From an uncultured Granulosicoccaceae bacterium (GTDB lineage: Bacteria > Pseudomonadota > Gammaproteobacteria > Granulosicoccales > Granulosicoccaceae), in contig CALGND010000027.1 in the NCBI GenBank assembly GCA_937958675.1, positions 1 to 64,000 on the forward strand: 64,000 nt of DNA, in the 5' to 3' direction. Of the stretch, positions 10,081-19,789 are shown one piece after another (the stretch's first letter is position 1; each line of letters opens with the position of its first letter). The position numbers and the translations under genes are program-made. The notes under the pieces are model-generated. The model saw only the letters and a list, made by a program, of their open reading frames with translations. It did not search any database and was not told where the DNA came from.

Positions 10081-12437
10081 GCCGCTTCACTCGTGGGTAG
10101 CTCAACCAACCATTCGCAGTAATCTTCAAAGCGTGCATGCTCGCTAACGTAGTTAATACGCTCCAGCGACTTACCGATTCTATCTTCAGCTAATGCAGTG
10201 AATAAGCAGTCATCGATAAGATCAGTATCAGACTGATTAGCAATGTAACCGAAATCCAGCATCAGATCATCAAACCCAGTGTTGCCTCGTAATACTACCA
10301 CTGGCAATCCGGCATTCATCGCCTCTAGCACGACGGTTGGATACGGATCCTCTCGCGAGGTTAGAAAAAACACATCTGCAGCAGAATAATACGGTGCGAT
10401 GTTTTCAGTAAACCCCACTAATTTTAGATACTGGTGTACGGGGTGGGTAGCAGCGTAACTTTTATTTAACCAGCTCAGCATTTCAGGATCAATAGAACCT
10501 ACCCACATAAAAATCATATGAGGTTGCGCCGTGCTAATACGTGCAGCGGTTTCTACAAACAAATCAAAACCTTTGCGCTTATCAGCATAGCCTGCATTAA
10601 TCACTATTTTTTGATCATCACTGATACCCAACTGCTTCCGTAAACGCTCACGTGCAATCTGGTCAAATTTTACCGTTTGATAACTACCTTGCGGCTTGAT
10701 GATTTGTTGAGATTCAGCCACTTCGACAAAGCTATTAAAACCGGCTTGCACAGGTGCTGCCGCAAACACAGTAAAATCAGAGTTTCCTGCGACTGCTTTT
10801 ACGTGTTCTTCAAGCTTATAGTCAGCTATTAGTTCTGGCATCTCGTGCACCAGGCTACTTACTTTCAAACCACACGCTTTAAGTTGAGGCACCAAATCAC
10901 CCGTAACTGCGGTATTGGTTACAGCGTAGTCAAAATTTCCCTTGTCAATAAAATCAAGCAACCACCCTGCTGCTTGTTCGCTAAGCACATACGTTGGCGC
11001 TACCTTACGATAGGTTTCCACCAATGCACCACCCTGCTTTAACAACACGACAACATCTTGGCCGAGCTGTTTCTTCATGACGGTAGCGATGTTCAGTAAA
11101 AGCATCTGCGCACCGTGCTTGTGCGCATCGTGCCCCACAAGTAACACAGGCTTTGCTTTTTCAATTCCGTACACTGCACGTCTAGTAGCATTTAAATAGG
11201 CGTGTCCAAAATGGACATCTGGCTCCAGATAGGCACCCTCCGCCCATTCATTCCACGCATTGATAAATACCAACGACTCCTTCTCCACCGGGTTTTGCTC
11301 TGCATAATTAATAGCACCATTTAGCCATTGCTCATACAGCGCAGGTGTTGACCCATGCAACACACTACCAGCGCCTTGGCGTCTAGCATCGTTATCCCAA
11401 CTGGGTGTAACACCTTTGATCAACGGGTAAGCCGCCTTTGAAGTATTCAGTGATTGGTTTACGGCATCCTTATAGTGGCGGATTTTTCCCGAGAAATTTG
11501 GATCAAATATTTTGAATTCGCTATTAGCCAAAGGCATCGAATCACAAATTTTATGAGGCGGAAACTCAATCGCTGCATCGAAACCATATTCGCGCGGATC
11601 TTCGTCACCAAAGGCTTGTACCATCATCACGACTGGTTCGATACCGAGTACAGCTGTCCACTTGCTACGCCAGCGCAACAAGGTTGCTTTCATATCAGGC
11701 AATAAACCAGGGCGGTATAAAATAAACACAGGCTTACCATTTAAGCGGATGTAACGATCGTCTTTCATGTACGAAGCCGTATCTTCGATAAAGGCATCTT
11801 CGTCATCGATTAGGTACTGCTGTTCAATCATCACATCGTTAGTACCATCCCAGCTTCGAGTCCAGTTTTCGTTTGCCCACATGATACAAAATTCTTGATC
11901 AATATCAGATTGCACAAACAAATCAAGCGGCTTTTCCATTAAGCGCTTGTTGTTGAACCGGTAGTAATAAAAGCAGAACGCGTCAACGCCGTTAGATTTG
12001 GCAAGTTCAGATTGTTCTCTAATAGTTTGTTCATGGCTTAAATCATAGAAGCCCAAGTCGCGAGGTATGCGAGGTTGATAGTGACCATCAAAGCGAGGGG
12101 CGGCCCGAGCTACATTACGCCACTCCGAAAACCCTGCGCCCCACCATTCATCGTTTTCAGCAAAGCGATGGAACTGCGGTAGGTAAAAGGCGATTGCTTT
12201 GGCACGCTTTGCACCATTGGCTGGACCAATCAAGGCATCAGCATCTTCAAACTGTTGCCCAGGGTTGCCAAAGTGCTTGATGTGTTCGGAATATGCGCCC
12301 GCATTACGAGCACCATTGACGCCTGCACTAATACCCGCACGCGCGCGTCGCAGCCTATTTCTGGCGCCACGAAACCCACGGACAGGTGCACGGATACATT
12401 TGCGAGTAAATTTTAGAGTTTTAGACAGCACGAGCAC
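10077..12437 (-). CDS. GH99-like (WbsX) and GT4 fusion protein
   Basis: A 786-residue two-domain protein for cell-surface polysaccharide synthesis. After a basic 75-residue leader, residues about 79-410 match the WbsX/GH99-like family: AIAFYLPQFHRFAEND, GAGFSEWRNV, a WANENWTRSWDG box and FINAWNEWAEGAYLEPD near the end of the domain. The C-terminal third (about 590-775) is a GT-B group 1 (GT4) glycosyltransferase, with INAGYADKRKGFDLF and the nucleotide-sugar motif REDPYPTVVLEAMNAGLPVV. These families occur in O-antigen clusters, but here the gene stands alone between moeB and hslO. The start is GTG (12437 or 12431) with no obvious ribosome binding site, so the exact N-terminus is uncertain. 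The acceptor is unknown. Confidence 0.85.
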   Translation of the reverse strand: MLVLSKTLKFTRKCIRAPVRGFRGARNRLRRARAGISAGVNGARNAGAYSEHIKHFGNPGQQFEDADALIGPANGAKRAKAIAFYLPQFHRFAENDEWWGAGFSEWRNVARAAPRFDGHYQPRIPRDLGFYDLSHEQTIREQSELAKSNGVDAFCFYYYRFNNKRLMEKPLDLFVQSDIDQEFCIMWANENWTRSWDGTNDVMIEQQYLIDDEDAFIEDTASYMKDDRYIRLNGKPVFILYRPGLLPDMKATLLRWRSKWTAVLGIEPVVMMVQAFGDEDPREYGFDAAIEFPPHKICDSMPLANSEFKIFDPNFSGKIRHYKDAVNQSLNTSKAAYPLIKGVTPSWDNDARRQGAGSVLHGSTPALYEQWLNGAINYAEQNPVEKESLVFINAWNEWAEGAYLEPDVHFGHAYLNATRRAVYGIEKAKPVLLVGHDAHKHGAQMLLLNIATVMKKQLGQDVVVLLKQGGALVETYRKVAPTYVLSEQAAGWLLDFIDKGNFDYAVTNTAVTGDLVPQLKACGLKVSSLVHEMPELIADYKLEEHVKAVAGNSDFTVFAAAPVQAGFNSFVEVAESQQIIKPQGSYQTVKFDQIARERLRKQLGISDDQKIVINAGYADKRKGFDLFVETAARISTAQPHMIFMWVGSIDPEMLSWLNKSYAATHPVHQYLKLVGFTENIAPYYSAADVFFLTSREDPYPTVVLEAMNAGLPVVVLRGNTGFDDLMLDFGYIANQSDTDLIDDCLFTALAEDRIGKSLERINYVSEHARFEDYCEWLVELPTSEAA

Positions 12438-12585
12438 CGGACGCAGAAAAGTTAATCAGAACCGACGTTAAAACTGCAAGAAAACAGCCAAAACTGGCAG
12501 TGCTAGGGATCAATATTCAGGTAATTAGATAATAAAAATAAACGCCTAAGACGTTGTTTATATTGATTTTATTACTTTTTTTCCA

Positions 12586-13473
12586 TTAGTGGACTTGTGT
12601 CGGTGTGTCGTCGTCCGATACTGCACCTTTAAATAGCGCCGCGATATCGACGGAGTCGTAACGGTATTCGGCATCGCAAAACTCACAGGTAATGGCGACG
12701 TCATCGCGCTCAGCCAGAATGTCTTCGATCTCTGCCATACCTAATCCAATCAACATATTGCCCGTGCGTTCGCGCGAGCAAGAGCACTTAAACACGACGT
12801 CCTTGGCATCATACAAGCGAACCGTTTCTTCAAAAAACAATCGCCGCAATAGTTCCTGCGCACCGAGTTCAGCGAGTTCTTCATCAGTGACAGTGGACGC
12901 AAATTGTTTTGCGCGCGACCAACCGTCTTCATCTTCGGTACGTGCTTCGCTGCTGGGTAATTTCTGCAATAGTAAGCCGCTGGCGGAATCGGTATTCACC
13001 GACATGATCAATTGAGTACGCAATTGCTGACTGTTACTGAGGTAGTGGCCCATTGCATCAGCTAGCGTGTCTCCTTCTAACGGCACAATACCCTGATAGG
13101 GCTCGTCATAATTTGACGACTCGATTGCGATCGTCATGGTTGCATCTTCACCAAATACAGTTTTAACGTCGTGACTTTTGGGTTCATCTTTCCAACGAGC
13201 CAGGCCACGACATTCTCCCTCACTATTTACTTGAACCACTAGTAAGTGAACTGGCCCTGGGCCACGCACTTGCAGAGTGCATTTGCCATCCATCTTTAAC
13301 ATCGCTGCCAATAGCACAGTCGCAACAAATGCTTCGCCCAACACAGTTTGGATTGTTGGCGGGTATTCTGTTCTCGCTCGTGCATCCTTCCAGCACTTAT
13401 CTAGCTGAACAATTTGACCATTGACGTCACACGTTTCGATCAAAAATCGATGTTGTTTATCTTGTTCGCGCAT
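12586..13473 (-). CDS. hslO: Hsp33 redox-regulated chaperone
   Basis: Hsp33 is a cytoplasmic holdase switched on by oxidation. The 295-residue protein ends in the redox zinc switch CxCx(27-32)CxxC, seen as FKCSCSRER and ITCEFCDAEY. The N-terminal substrate-binding domain contains LGEAFVATVLLAAML and GNQ-like equivalents such as VPLEGDTLADAM. The start is an ATG seven bases after the stop of the upstream membrane protein gene, so the two are probably co-transcribed. Confidence 0.96.
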   Translation of the reverse strand: MREQDKQHRFLIETCDVNGQIVQLDKCWKDARARTEYPPTIQTVLGEAFVATVLLAAMLKMDGKCTLQVRGPGPVHLLVVQVNSEGECRGLARWKDEPKSHDVKTVFGEDATMTIAIESSNYDEPYQGIVPLEGDTLADAMGHYLSNSQQLRTQLIMSVNTDSASGLLLQKLPSSEARTEDEDGWSRAKQFASTVTDEELAELGAQELLRRLFFEETVRLYDAKDVVFKCSCSRERTGNMLIGLGMAEIEDILAERDDVAITCEFCDAEYRYDSVDIAALFKGAVSDDDTPTQVH

Positions 13474-13479
13474 TTATCA

Positions 13480-14409
13480 TCAATTACTCTTTTTGGGCTC
13501 TATTGGGTAAAACACACTGCCGAGCAGCGGTGTTAAATACATGGGTATCTGATAGCAGGCGATAAATAATAGCAAGGGTGCGCTAGCTTCGCTTGGCAAT
13601 GCCACCAGAAATAGAGCAATGTTGCGATTACCCGCCGACACACCTGACGCAGTGGCATTAAGCCCCAATTGCTTGCCACCCACATAACCCGACAACTGAA
13701 AAACACAGTTGATAACAGTTGCCCATGCCAGCGTTGCTAGCACATCGACTTTTTGCAGTCCTTCTGCATGGAAACCTGCCATTAAACCGATCACTACCAT
13801 GGCCATAACGACGGCACTCACGCCATCTAAGGATTGATCATCTCGGTAGCGAGCTAAGCTGTGCCAATAATGCCTGATAACGGCTGCCAACAACAAAACA
13901 GCGCCAATCAACAATAACAATTTTAATGCGGATAGCGCCACTAGATAAACACTGCCACTGGAGTTAATCAACAGCAAACCGGGTATGCATGTTACGGGCA
14001 ACAACATGGTACCGATTAGTAACAACTCAAGCGCCTGTCTAGCATCACCCTTAAGCATGATCACTAAGCTAGGACCACCAGTGATAGGGGCAGCTGAGGC
14101 CACCAACACTGCCGGCGCAATCCAACTGGGTGAAACTGCGAGAAAAGAGAGTATTAACCAAACGACAACTGGCAATAACAACTGGCAGGCAATCACCCAT
14201 TTTATGGATGCCGCTGCAAATAGTGTTTGAGGCTGGCTTGCGGATATGGACGCTTGCTTAATTTGCAAGCAAGCGATTAATAATATTACTGCAATTAAAA
14301 AGGGAATCCAATCGACTAGGGATTTTGCAGCGCCAGGCATGGCAAACCCGAGAATCAAACCAATCGGTAAAACCCACCTGCCGTGCTTACCTAGATGACG
14401 TAAGGGCAA
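13480..14409 (-). CDS. BASS-like membrane transporter
   Basis: A very hydrophobic 309-residue protein with about 8-10 predicted membrane segments. GNRNIALFLV near residue 260, and SAAPITGGPS near 110, resemble the core motifs of the bile acid:sodium symporter (BASS) superfamily, so I call it a BASS-like secondary transporter. The substrate cannot be read. The frame opens with TTG at 14409; no ATG occurs until residue 24 and there is no good Shine-Dalgarno, so the start is unsure. It sits 12 bases downstream of the BON lipoprotein gene and just upstream of hslO. Confidence 0.65.
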   Translation of the reverse strand: MPLRHLGKHGRWVLPIGLILGFAMPGAAKSLVDWIPFLIAVILLIACLQIKQASISASQPQTLFAAASIKWVIACQLLLPVVVWLILSFLAVSPSWIAPAVLVASAAPITGGPSLVIMLKGDARQALELLLIGTMLLPVTCIPGLLLINSSGSVYLVALSALKLLLLIGAVLLLAAVIRHYWHSLARYRDDQSLDGVSAVVMAMVVIGLMAGFHAEGLQKVDVLATLAWATVINCVFQLSGYVGGKQLGLNATASGVSAGNRNIALFLVALPSEASAPLLLFIACYQIPMYLTPLLGSVFYPIEPKKSN

Positions 14410-14421
14410 GTTTGCTGAATA

Positions 14422-14754
14422 CTATTGGGCTGCATAAAGATGGTTGCTGACAACCCTAACGCCTGCGACGCTAGCTGCTACTTGTTCAGCAGTAAAAGCC
14501 TGTGCATCACTTTCAACCGTGCCACGTAAAATAATAACGTCTTCATCAGACGTCACTTTGATCCTGAGCCTCGAAGTTTGGGCGTTCTCTTTCAGTGCTT
14601 TTTGCACCTCGGCTACCAATGGTGTATCGCTAACCGCAGAACCGCCAAAAACCGGCTGATCAAGCGGTAGCGATTCACAGGCAACCAAAGAGAAGGCAAG
14701 CACGACAGCAGCCAAGCTACGAATTACTAACGTTTTAATGGATAAGACCATCAT
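14422..14754 (-). CDS. BON-domain lipoprotein
   Basis: A 110-residue exported lipoprotein with a hydrophobic leader and lipobox LVAC (Cys26), followed by a single BON domain from about residue 43: VAEVQKALKENAQTS, IILRGTVESDAQAF and a GVRVVSNHL ending. BON domains bind phospholipid or occur in osmotically induced envelope proteins such as OsmY. The ATG has a good ribosome binding site (GGAG eight bases upstream). It is the first gene of a probable transcription unit with the BASS-like gene and hslO. Confidence 0.83.
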   Translation of the reverse strand: MMVLSIKTLVIRSLAAVVLAFSLVACESLPLDQPVFGGSAVSDTPLVAEVQKALKENAQTSRLRIKVTSDEDVIILRGTVESDAQAFTAEQVAASVAGVRVVSNHLYAAQ

Positions 14755-14832
14755 TTATCTCCACGATTTATGATACTAGTGTAGCACTGAAGAATAATTT
14801 GAGCGCTGGTCGTTTGATAACGCTTCGCTATC

Positions 14833-16275
14833 CTAGCCATCAAGCTTAGGCTTTAGCAGCTTATTAAGCTCGCCCGGATTAGCCTTACCTTTAGACGCCT
14901 TCATCACGGCCCCAATAAAGTAGGAAATCAGCTTATCCTTACCCGCTCGATATTCGGCCAACTGCTCAGGATTATTGGCAATCACCTCATCAATCATTGC
15001 CTCGATTGCACCGGTATCAGTAATTTGTTGCAGGCCTTTGTCAGCGATGATTTTATCGGCAGGCTCTCCCGATTCCCACATGTTATCCAACACAGATTTA
15101 GCAATTTTTCCAGAGATCGTGTTGTCTTGAATACGATCTAAAAGCCCTGCCAGTGCTGTGGCATCAACGGGCGATTGCTCTAGCGTTAAACCATCACTAT
15201 TGAGCCGAGAGAAGACTTCACCCATTACCCAAGTCGCAGCTAATCGTGGTGCTAGTGCAGAATCACTCGCTGCCAATGTTGCTTCAAAATAATCAGCCGT
15301 TGGGCGTTCAGAAGTTAGCGTGTTGGCATCGACCTCCGAGAGTTCGTAATCGTTGACAAAGCGCTTTGCCCGGTCAGCTTGCAGCTCGGGCATGCTTGCT
15401 CGCACTTGCTCGATAAAGCTCTGCTCAACTAACAGCGGTGGTAAATCCGGATCGGGAAAATAACGATAATCAAACGCTTCTTCCTTGCTGCGCATTGAGC
15501 GAGTTTCGTCTCGATCAGCATCGTAAAGCCGAGTTTCTTGCATCACCTCACCTCCACCTTCAAGCACATCGATTTGCCGTTCAACTTCAAAATCAATAGC
15601 ACGCTCTAAAAAGCGGAATGAGTTAAGGTTTTTAATTTCTGATCGAGTGCCCAACACGTCGCTGCCTTTTTCTCGTATCGACACATTGGCATCACAACGA
15701 AAAGAGCCTTCTTGCATATTGCCATCGCAAATATCAATGTAGCGCACTAAGGCGTGCATCTTTTTGGCGTACGCCACAGCTTCAACAGCTGAACTTAAAT
15801 CAGGCTCAGATACAATTTCGAGCAGCGGCGTACCCGCTCGATTAAGATCGATACCCGTTTGCCCTGTGAATAAATCGTGTACTGACTTACCAGCATCCTC
15901 TTCAAGGTGGGCGCGAGTTATACGAATCGTTTTTTGATTATCTTCACCATCAAAGATAGTTAGCTCACCCGGACCCACGATCGGTAACGCCATTTGAGAG
16001 ATCTGATACCCTTTGGGTAAATCGGGGTAGAAGTAATTTTTACGCGCAAATTGCGAGCGCTCAGTGATGCTCGAATTGGTGGCAAGCGCAAATCGCACGG
16101 CTAAGCGGACAACTTCTGCATTGACTACCGGCAACACACCAGGCAAGCCTAAATCTACCGCGCAGGCCTGCGTATTGGGCTCTGCGCCAAATGCCGTTGA
16201 TGCACCAGAGAATATTTTGGTGTTTGTGGACAACTGAGCATGTATCTCAAGCCCGATAACTGTTTCCCAAGCCAT
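14833..16275 (-). CDS. gatB: Asp/Glu-tRNA amidotransferase subunit B
   Basis: GatB is the tRNA-binding kinase subunit of GatCAB, which converts Asp-tRNA(Asn) and/or Glu-tRNA(Gln) to the amide forms. It begins at the ATG at 16275 ([15 protein letters not shown], 480 residues, the usual length), four bases after gatA; the open frame continues 135 bases upstream into gatA but this has no homology. Visible are the cradle domain ([35 protein letters not shown]) and the C-terminal YqeY-like tail ([17 protein letters not shown]). It is the third gene of gatC-gatA-gatB. Confidence 0.96.
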   Translation of the reverse strand: MAWETVIGLEIHAQLSTNTKIFSGASTAFGAEPNTQACAVDLGLPGVLPVVNAEVVRLAVRFALATNSSITERSQFARKNYFYPDLPKGYQISQMALPIVGPGELTIFDGEDNQKTIRITRAHLEEDAGKSVHDLFTGQTGIDLNRAGTPLLEIVSEPDLSSAVEAVAYAKKMHALVRYIDICDGNMQEGSFRCDANVSIREKGSDVLGTRSEIKNLNSFRFLERAIDFEVERQIDVLEGGGEVMQETRLYDADRDETRSMRSKEEAFDYRYFPDPDLPPLLVEQSFIEQVRASMPELQADRAKRFVNDYELSEVDANTLTSERPTADYFEATLAASDSALAPRLAATWVMGEVFSRLNSDGLTLEQSPVDATALAGLLDRIQDNTISGKIAKSVLDNMWESGEPADKIIADKGLQQITDTGAIEAMIDEVIANNPEQLAEYRAGKDKLISYFIGAVMKASKGKANPGELNKLLKPKLDG

Positions 16276-16279
16276 AGCC

Positions 16280-17740
16280 TTAGTCCAATCCTTCTGGCGC
16301 ACGAGTGTGCCAGTCGGTGATTTGCTGATATTGATGCGCCACTTGCAGCAATCGAGCTTCCTCGAAATGGTTGGTAACCAGTTGCAAACCAACGGGCAGC
16401 CCATCGGCAAACCCGCACGGGATCGACATCGCTGGCAAGCCTGAGAGATTGGCTGAAACGGTATAAAGATCGTTTAAATACATCGATACGGGATCATCTT
16501 TTTTGTCGCCCAATGCGAATGCAGCAGTAGGTGTAGTGGGCCCTAAGATCACATCAACATCATTAAATGCTTTTTGAAAATCGTCACTTATCAAGCGCCT
16601 TACCTGTAACGCCTTAAGATAGTAGGCATCATAAAAGCCTGCTGATAAAGTGTAAGCCCCGATCAATATGCGGCGCTTAACCTCATCACCAAAACCTTCA
16701 GCGCGAGAGCGTTTGTAAAGGTCTTCTAGGTCAACGGGGTTATCGCAGCGATGCCCAAAGCGAACGCCATCAAAACGTGACAGGTTACTAGAGGCTTCCG
16801 CCGGCGCCACCACATAATAAGCAGGTATACATAAACCTTGGTTGGGCAAAGACACTGATTTAATGTGTGCACCGGCTTGTCTGAATTCTTCTATCGCCTG
16901 CTCCACAGCTTTTGCAACGAGTGGGTCTAATCCTTCGGCAAAATATTCGCTCGGCACTCCAATTTTTAAACCCTCGAGTGATTGGTCGAGGCCCGCGGTG
17001 TAGCTAGGGACAGCCTCGTCACTACTAGTGCTATCGCGCTCATCAAATCCAGCCATCGCTTGTAACATCATGGCGCAATCTTTAGCGGTTGTTGCAAACG
17101 GGCCAGCTTGATCCAGGCTCGAAGCAAAGGCGATCATGCCGTAACGCGAGACACGACCATAGCTTGGTTTGATACCGCTTAGGCCACAAAAAGCAGCGGG
17201 TTGCCTGATCGAACCACCGGTATCTGTACCGGTTGCTACTGGCGCTAATCTAGCTGCTACAGCCGCAGCACTACCGCCGGAGGACCCACCAGGTACTGTA
17301 CCCACTTTCCAGGGGTTAATGACATTGCCAAAGTAACTGTTCTCGTTGGATGACCCCATTGCGAATTCATCCATATTGGCCTTGGCTAACATCACCATGC
17401 CTTGGTTTTGCAGGCGTTGAACAACGGTAGCATCGTACGGTGCAGTAAAATTTTCTAACATGCGTGACCCGCAGGTCGTTAACACACCGTCAGTGCAGAA
17501 AATATCTTTATGGATCAGCGGCAAGCCCTCTAAAGGCCCACCCTCGTCTTTGGCAAGTTTCTCATCGGAGCGCTTCGCAGCGGCCAAAGCACGTTCAGCA
17601 TCTACCGTAATCAAACTATTGAATTGACTATCGAGTCGGTCAATACGATCCAGATAATGCTGACAAAGCTCGACGCTAGATACCTTGCGTTGCTGGAGTA
17701 ATTCGGCCTGCTCGGCTAACGATTTAGTATGGATATCCAT
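16280..17740 (-). CDS. gatA: Asp/Glu-tRNA amidotransferase subunit A
   Basis: GatA is the glutaminase subunit of GatCAB, supplying ammonia to GatB. The 486-residue protein has the complete amidase signature with the Ser-cisSer-Lys triad: Lys78 (LIHKDIF), Ser153 ([10 protein letters not shown]) and Ser177 ([11 protein letters not shown]), at the spacing known from characterised GatA proteins. The ATG start is three bases after the gatC stop. The C-terminus LQITDWH-like stretch ends just before gatB. Confidence 0.97.
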   Translation of the reverse strand: MDIHTKSLAEQAELLQQRKVSSVELCQHYLDRIDRLDSQFNSLITVDAERALAAAKRSDEKLAKDEGGPLEGLPLIHKDIFCTDGVLTTCGSRMLENFTAPYDATVVQRLQNQGMVMLAKANMDEFAMGSSNENSYFGNVINPWKVGTVPGGSSGGSAAAVAARLAPVATGTDTGGSIRQPAAFCGLSGIKPSYGRVSRYGMIAFASSLDQAGPFATTAKDCAMMLQAMAGFDERDSTSSDEAVPSYTAGLDQSLEGLKIGVPSEYFAEGLDPLVAKAVEQAIEEFRQAGAHIKSVSLPNQGLCIPAYYVVAPAEASSNLSRFDGVRFGHRCDNPVDLEDLYKRSRAEGFGDEVKRRILIGAYTLSAGFYDAYYLKALQVRRLISDDFQKAFNDVDVILGPTTPTAAFALGDKKDDPVSMYLNDLYTVSANLSGLPAMSIPCGFADGLPVGLQLVTNHFEEARLLQVAHQYQQITDWHTRAPEGLD

Positions 17741-17743
17741 GGG

Positions 17744-18031
17744 TCATTCAATTACACGTGGAACTAGGAAGTAGCCATCTTCGGTAGCGGGAGCGACTTC
17801 TTGCAGTTTGTCCCGCTGATTTGGCTCCGTAACGGTATCATCGCGCAATCGCAATACGGCATTGCCCGGATGTGCCATTGGCTCCACGCCATCGGTGTTA
17901 ACCGAATTCATTTGCTCAACCAACTCGAGCACTGTGGACAAATCTGCCGCTAGAGGTGCCTGGGCTGATTCGTCCAGCCCCAGACGCGCTAGATGCGCGA
18001 TGTCTTTAATATCTTGTTCTTTCAGAGCCAC
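17744..18031 (-). CDS. gatC: Asp/Glu-tRNA amidotransferase subunit C
   Basis: The small (95-residue) GatC subunit that wraps around and stabilises GatA-GatB. It shows the typical N-terminus DIKDIAHLARLGLDE, a LSTVLELVEQMNSV helix and the VEPMAHP motif followed by LRDD. The start is GTG at 18031. It is the first gene of gatCAB, and diverges from slyX across about 100 bases that must carry both promoters. Confidence 0.95.
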   Translation of the reverse strand: MALKEQDIKDIAHLARLGLDESAQAPLAADLSTVLELVEQMNSVNTDGVEPMAHPGNAVLRLRDDTVTEPNQRDKLQEVAPATEDGYFLVPRVIE

Positions 18032-18134
18032 TATCGTCTCAAACCTCTTATGGGATCGTCCCGGCTAATTTATAGCTGTTCAGCCAGCGAAAATTTAGCA
18101 TAATGCACCCTGCCTCGCTGTGTAGCTCACTATT

Positions 18135-18365
18135 ATGACTGATTCCGATCCAACACGACTGCAACAAGTTGAACTCAAGGTCATGGAGATGGAAATGACC
18201 CTGCACCAGCTCAATGAGGTGGTGCTCACTCAATATCGCGAAATCAAACAGCTAGAAACGGCCTATGCCCAGCTAGAAAAGCGCATAGCCCAAGCTGATG
18301 GCGGTTCAGGTGGCGATACACAGGCTATTCCTAGCATTGACGATGAGGTTCCGCCGCATTACTGA
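18135..18365 (+). CDS. slyX: SlyX family protein
   Basis: A 76-residue, mostly coiled-coil protein: heptad-like LQQVELKVMEMEMTLHQLNEVV and ETAYAQLEKRI, with the diagnostic C-terminal PPHY. The function of SlyX is unknown; in enterics it lies next to slyD. It is a single-gene unit between the divergent gatC and the convergent Rieske-like gene, with seven bases before the latter's stop. Confidence 0.88.
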   Translation: MTDSDPTRLQQVELKVMEMEMTLHQLNEVVLTQYREIKQLETAYAQLEKRIAQADGGSGGDTQAIPSIDDEVPPHY

Positions 18366-18372
18366 TGGCGTT

Positions 18373-18951
18373 TTATTGGCCTCCTAGCAATATGTCGCCA
18401 TTGGGTTTCACGGTGTAAGGCGGTACCGCTAGATTCTTTTTTGCTGGTTGATCCAAATAGACCCTACCCGCCAGATCATAGGACGACCCTGCGCATGTAT
18501 CCGTTAAACGGCCAGAGTCCAATTTAATCGGGCATCCCATATCAGTACCGCTACTAAAAGCTACAAACCACTCAGCTGTTAGAGAGCGCAGCTGTGCATT
18601 GGGGAAATCAGGCTGAATGGAGCGCTCAGATGTCGCATCGGCTAGATCTGGGCTTGTTAGCTGCAGCGCTTGCAGGTCTTCACGTGTTCGCCTGTAGATC
18701 AATACCGGACGACCATGCCACACCGTATAATCAATCTGCCCCTCCTCTATGCCGCTGGTATCCACTAGCATTGACGGTAGGTCGTTTGAAACTGACTCCG
18801 AATTGGACATGCTCGAAATCAACACAGCCACAAACGCCAGTACACCAAAAGCCCCCACCAGCTTAGTAGCGACACGAAGCGCTTGCCTTTTTTTAACGAC
18901 CTTATTAGCAATTTGAGCGGTATCTAGCGATGTTCCGGAATCTTCTGACAT
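18373..18951 (-). CDS. Rieske-fold membrane protein lacking all [2Fe-2S] ligands
   Basis: A 192-residue protein with one membrane segment (about 31-47), followed by a Rieske domain of the cytochrome bc1 type. The family frame is clear: VDTSGIEEGQ (63-72), VWHGRPVLIYRRT (77-89), and GSSYDLAGRVYLDQPAKKN then LAVPPY (155-178). In the two cluster-binding boxes, CTHLGC is GTDMGC (135-140) and CPCHGS is DTCAGS (151-156). So both ligand cysteines and both ligand histidines are replaced (Gly135, Asp137, Asp151, Ala154), while the two cysteines that form the structural disulfide (Cys140, Cys153) remain. It cannot bind a Rieske cluster in the known way; the role is unknown. It is transcribed divergently from rsmJ with only 19 bases between starts. 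No cytochrome b or c1 gene is nearby. Confidence 0.8.
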   Translation of the reverse strand: MSEDSGTSLDTAQIANKVVKKRQALRVATKLVGAFGVLAFVAVLISSMSNSESVSNDLPSMLVDTSGIEEGQIDYTVWHGRPVLIYRRTREDLQALQLTSPDLADATSERSIQPDFPNAQLRSLTAEWFVAFSSGTDMGCPIKLDSGRLTDTCAGSSYDLAGRVYLDQPAKKNLAVPPYTVKPNGDILLGGQ

Positions 18952-18970
18952 TAGCGTTTAAAATCGAGCG

Positions 18971-19789
18971 ATGAGTTTCGATGGTAACGCAGATCCAGTC
19001 CACATAAAGGTTGTTGCTGATACTGACGCCGATTTGCTCACAGCTGAAGCACTCGCTAAGAGGCTGCGCTTGCCAATTGATAACAGTATTGCTAACGGCG
19101 CTGTGGATGACGGCAACTGGCGCTTGCTGGTATCAGCAGCGCAGCGCACCTTGATACGTCCTGACGGCGCTCGGATGAGTATCGACTTCACTCAAGGCAA
19201 AGCCGCTCTACGGCAAGCTCAGCCAAGTAAAAATCAAAGTTTAGTAAGGGCCCTCGGCCTACACAAACTCAATCAAGCTCAACGCCAAGCTACACATGTC
19301 GTTGATGCAACAGCTGGACTTGGCCAAGATGGATGGATCATCGCCTGCCAAGGCTGCAAAACAACTATGCTGGAGGAGTCGCCCTTAGTGGCAGCGATGC
19401 TACAGCACGCTATCGAACACGCAATGGGCGAACCGGCTCTTGCCAGTATTGCCAATAAGGTTGAAGTGATCAACACCCGCAGCCAAGAATACTTTTTGCA
19501 TTGTCAGTGCGCTGCTGACATTATTTATTTGGACCCGATGTTTCCGGCTAAAAAAAAGCAGGCGAAGGTAAAGAAAGGCATGCAATTTTTACAGGCGCTG
19601 TTACCTGAATCTAATAACACGCAATTACTGCAACATGCGCTTAACGCAGCGACGAGCCGGGTGGTAGTTAAGCGCCCCGCGGGTGCGGCGGTAATCGCAG
19701 GCTCAGAAAATTGGCACGGCCAATTAACAACCGTGGAGACTGACGCTACACGGTTTGATATTTATCACACAGCTAGCTTGCAACGCTAA
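18971..19789 (+). CDS. rsmJ: 16S rRNA (guanine1516-N2)-methyltransferase
   Basis: RsmJ (YhiQ) makes m2G1516 in 16S rRNA using SAM. The 272-residue protein has VDATAGLGQDGWI as the SAM loop, the motif IIYLDPMFPAKKKQ as the (D/N)PP(Y/F)-type catalytic motif, and the family segment DFTQGKAALRQ before the SAM loop. It starts with ATG at 18971. Its TAA overlaps the stop codon of the convergent yajQ gene. Confidence 0.92.
   Translation: MSFDGNADPVHIKVVADTDADLLTAEALAKRLRLPIDNSIANGAVDDGNWRLLVSAAQRTLIRPDGARMSIDFTQGKAALRQAQPSKNQSLVRALGLHKLNQAQRQATHVVDATAGLGQDGWIIACQGCKTTMLEESPLVAAMLQHAIEHAMGEPALASIANKVEVINTRSQEYFLHCQCAADIIYLDPMFPAKKKQAKVKKGMQFLQALLPESNNTQLLQHALNAATSRVVVKRPAGAAVIAGSENWHGQLTTVETDATRFDIYHTASLQR

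Noticed and set aside
12520-12580. AT-rich inverted repeat near ATAAAC/GTTTAT between hslO and the fusion gene
   Set aside because: Only about six A-T pairs with mismatches; too weak for a terminator call.
16276-16410. N-terminal extension of the gatB frame into gatA
   Set aside because: The extra residues have no GatB homology; the ATG at 16275 gives the standard length and starts with the family N-terminus.
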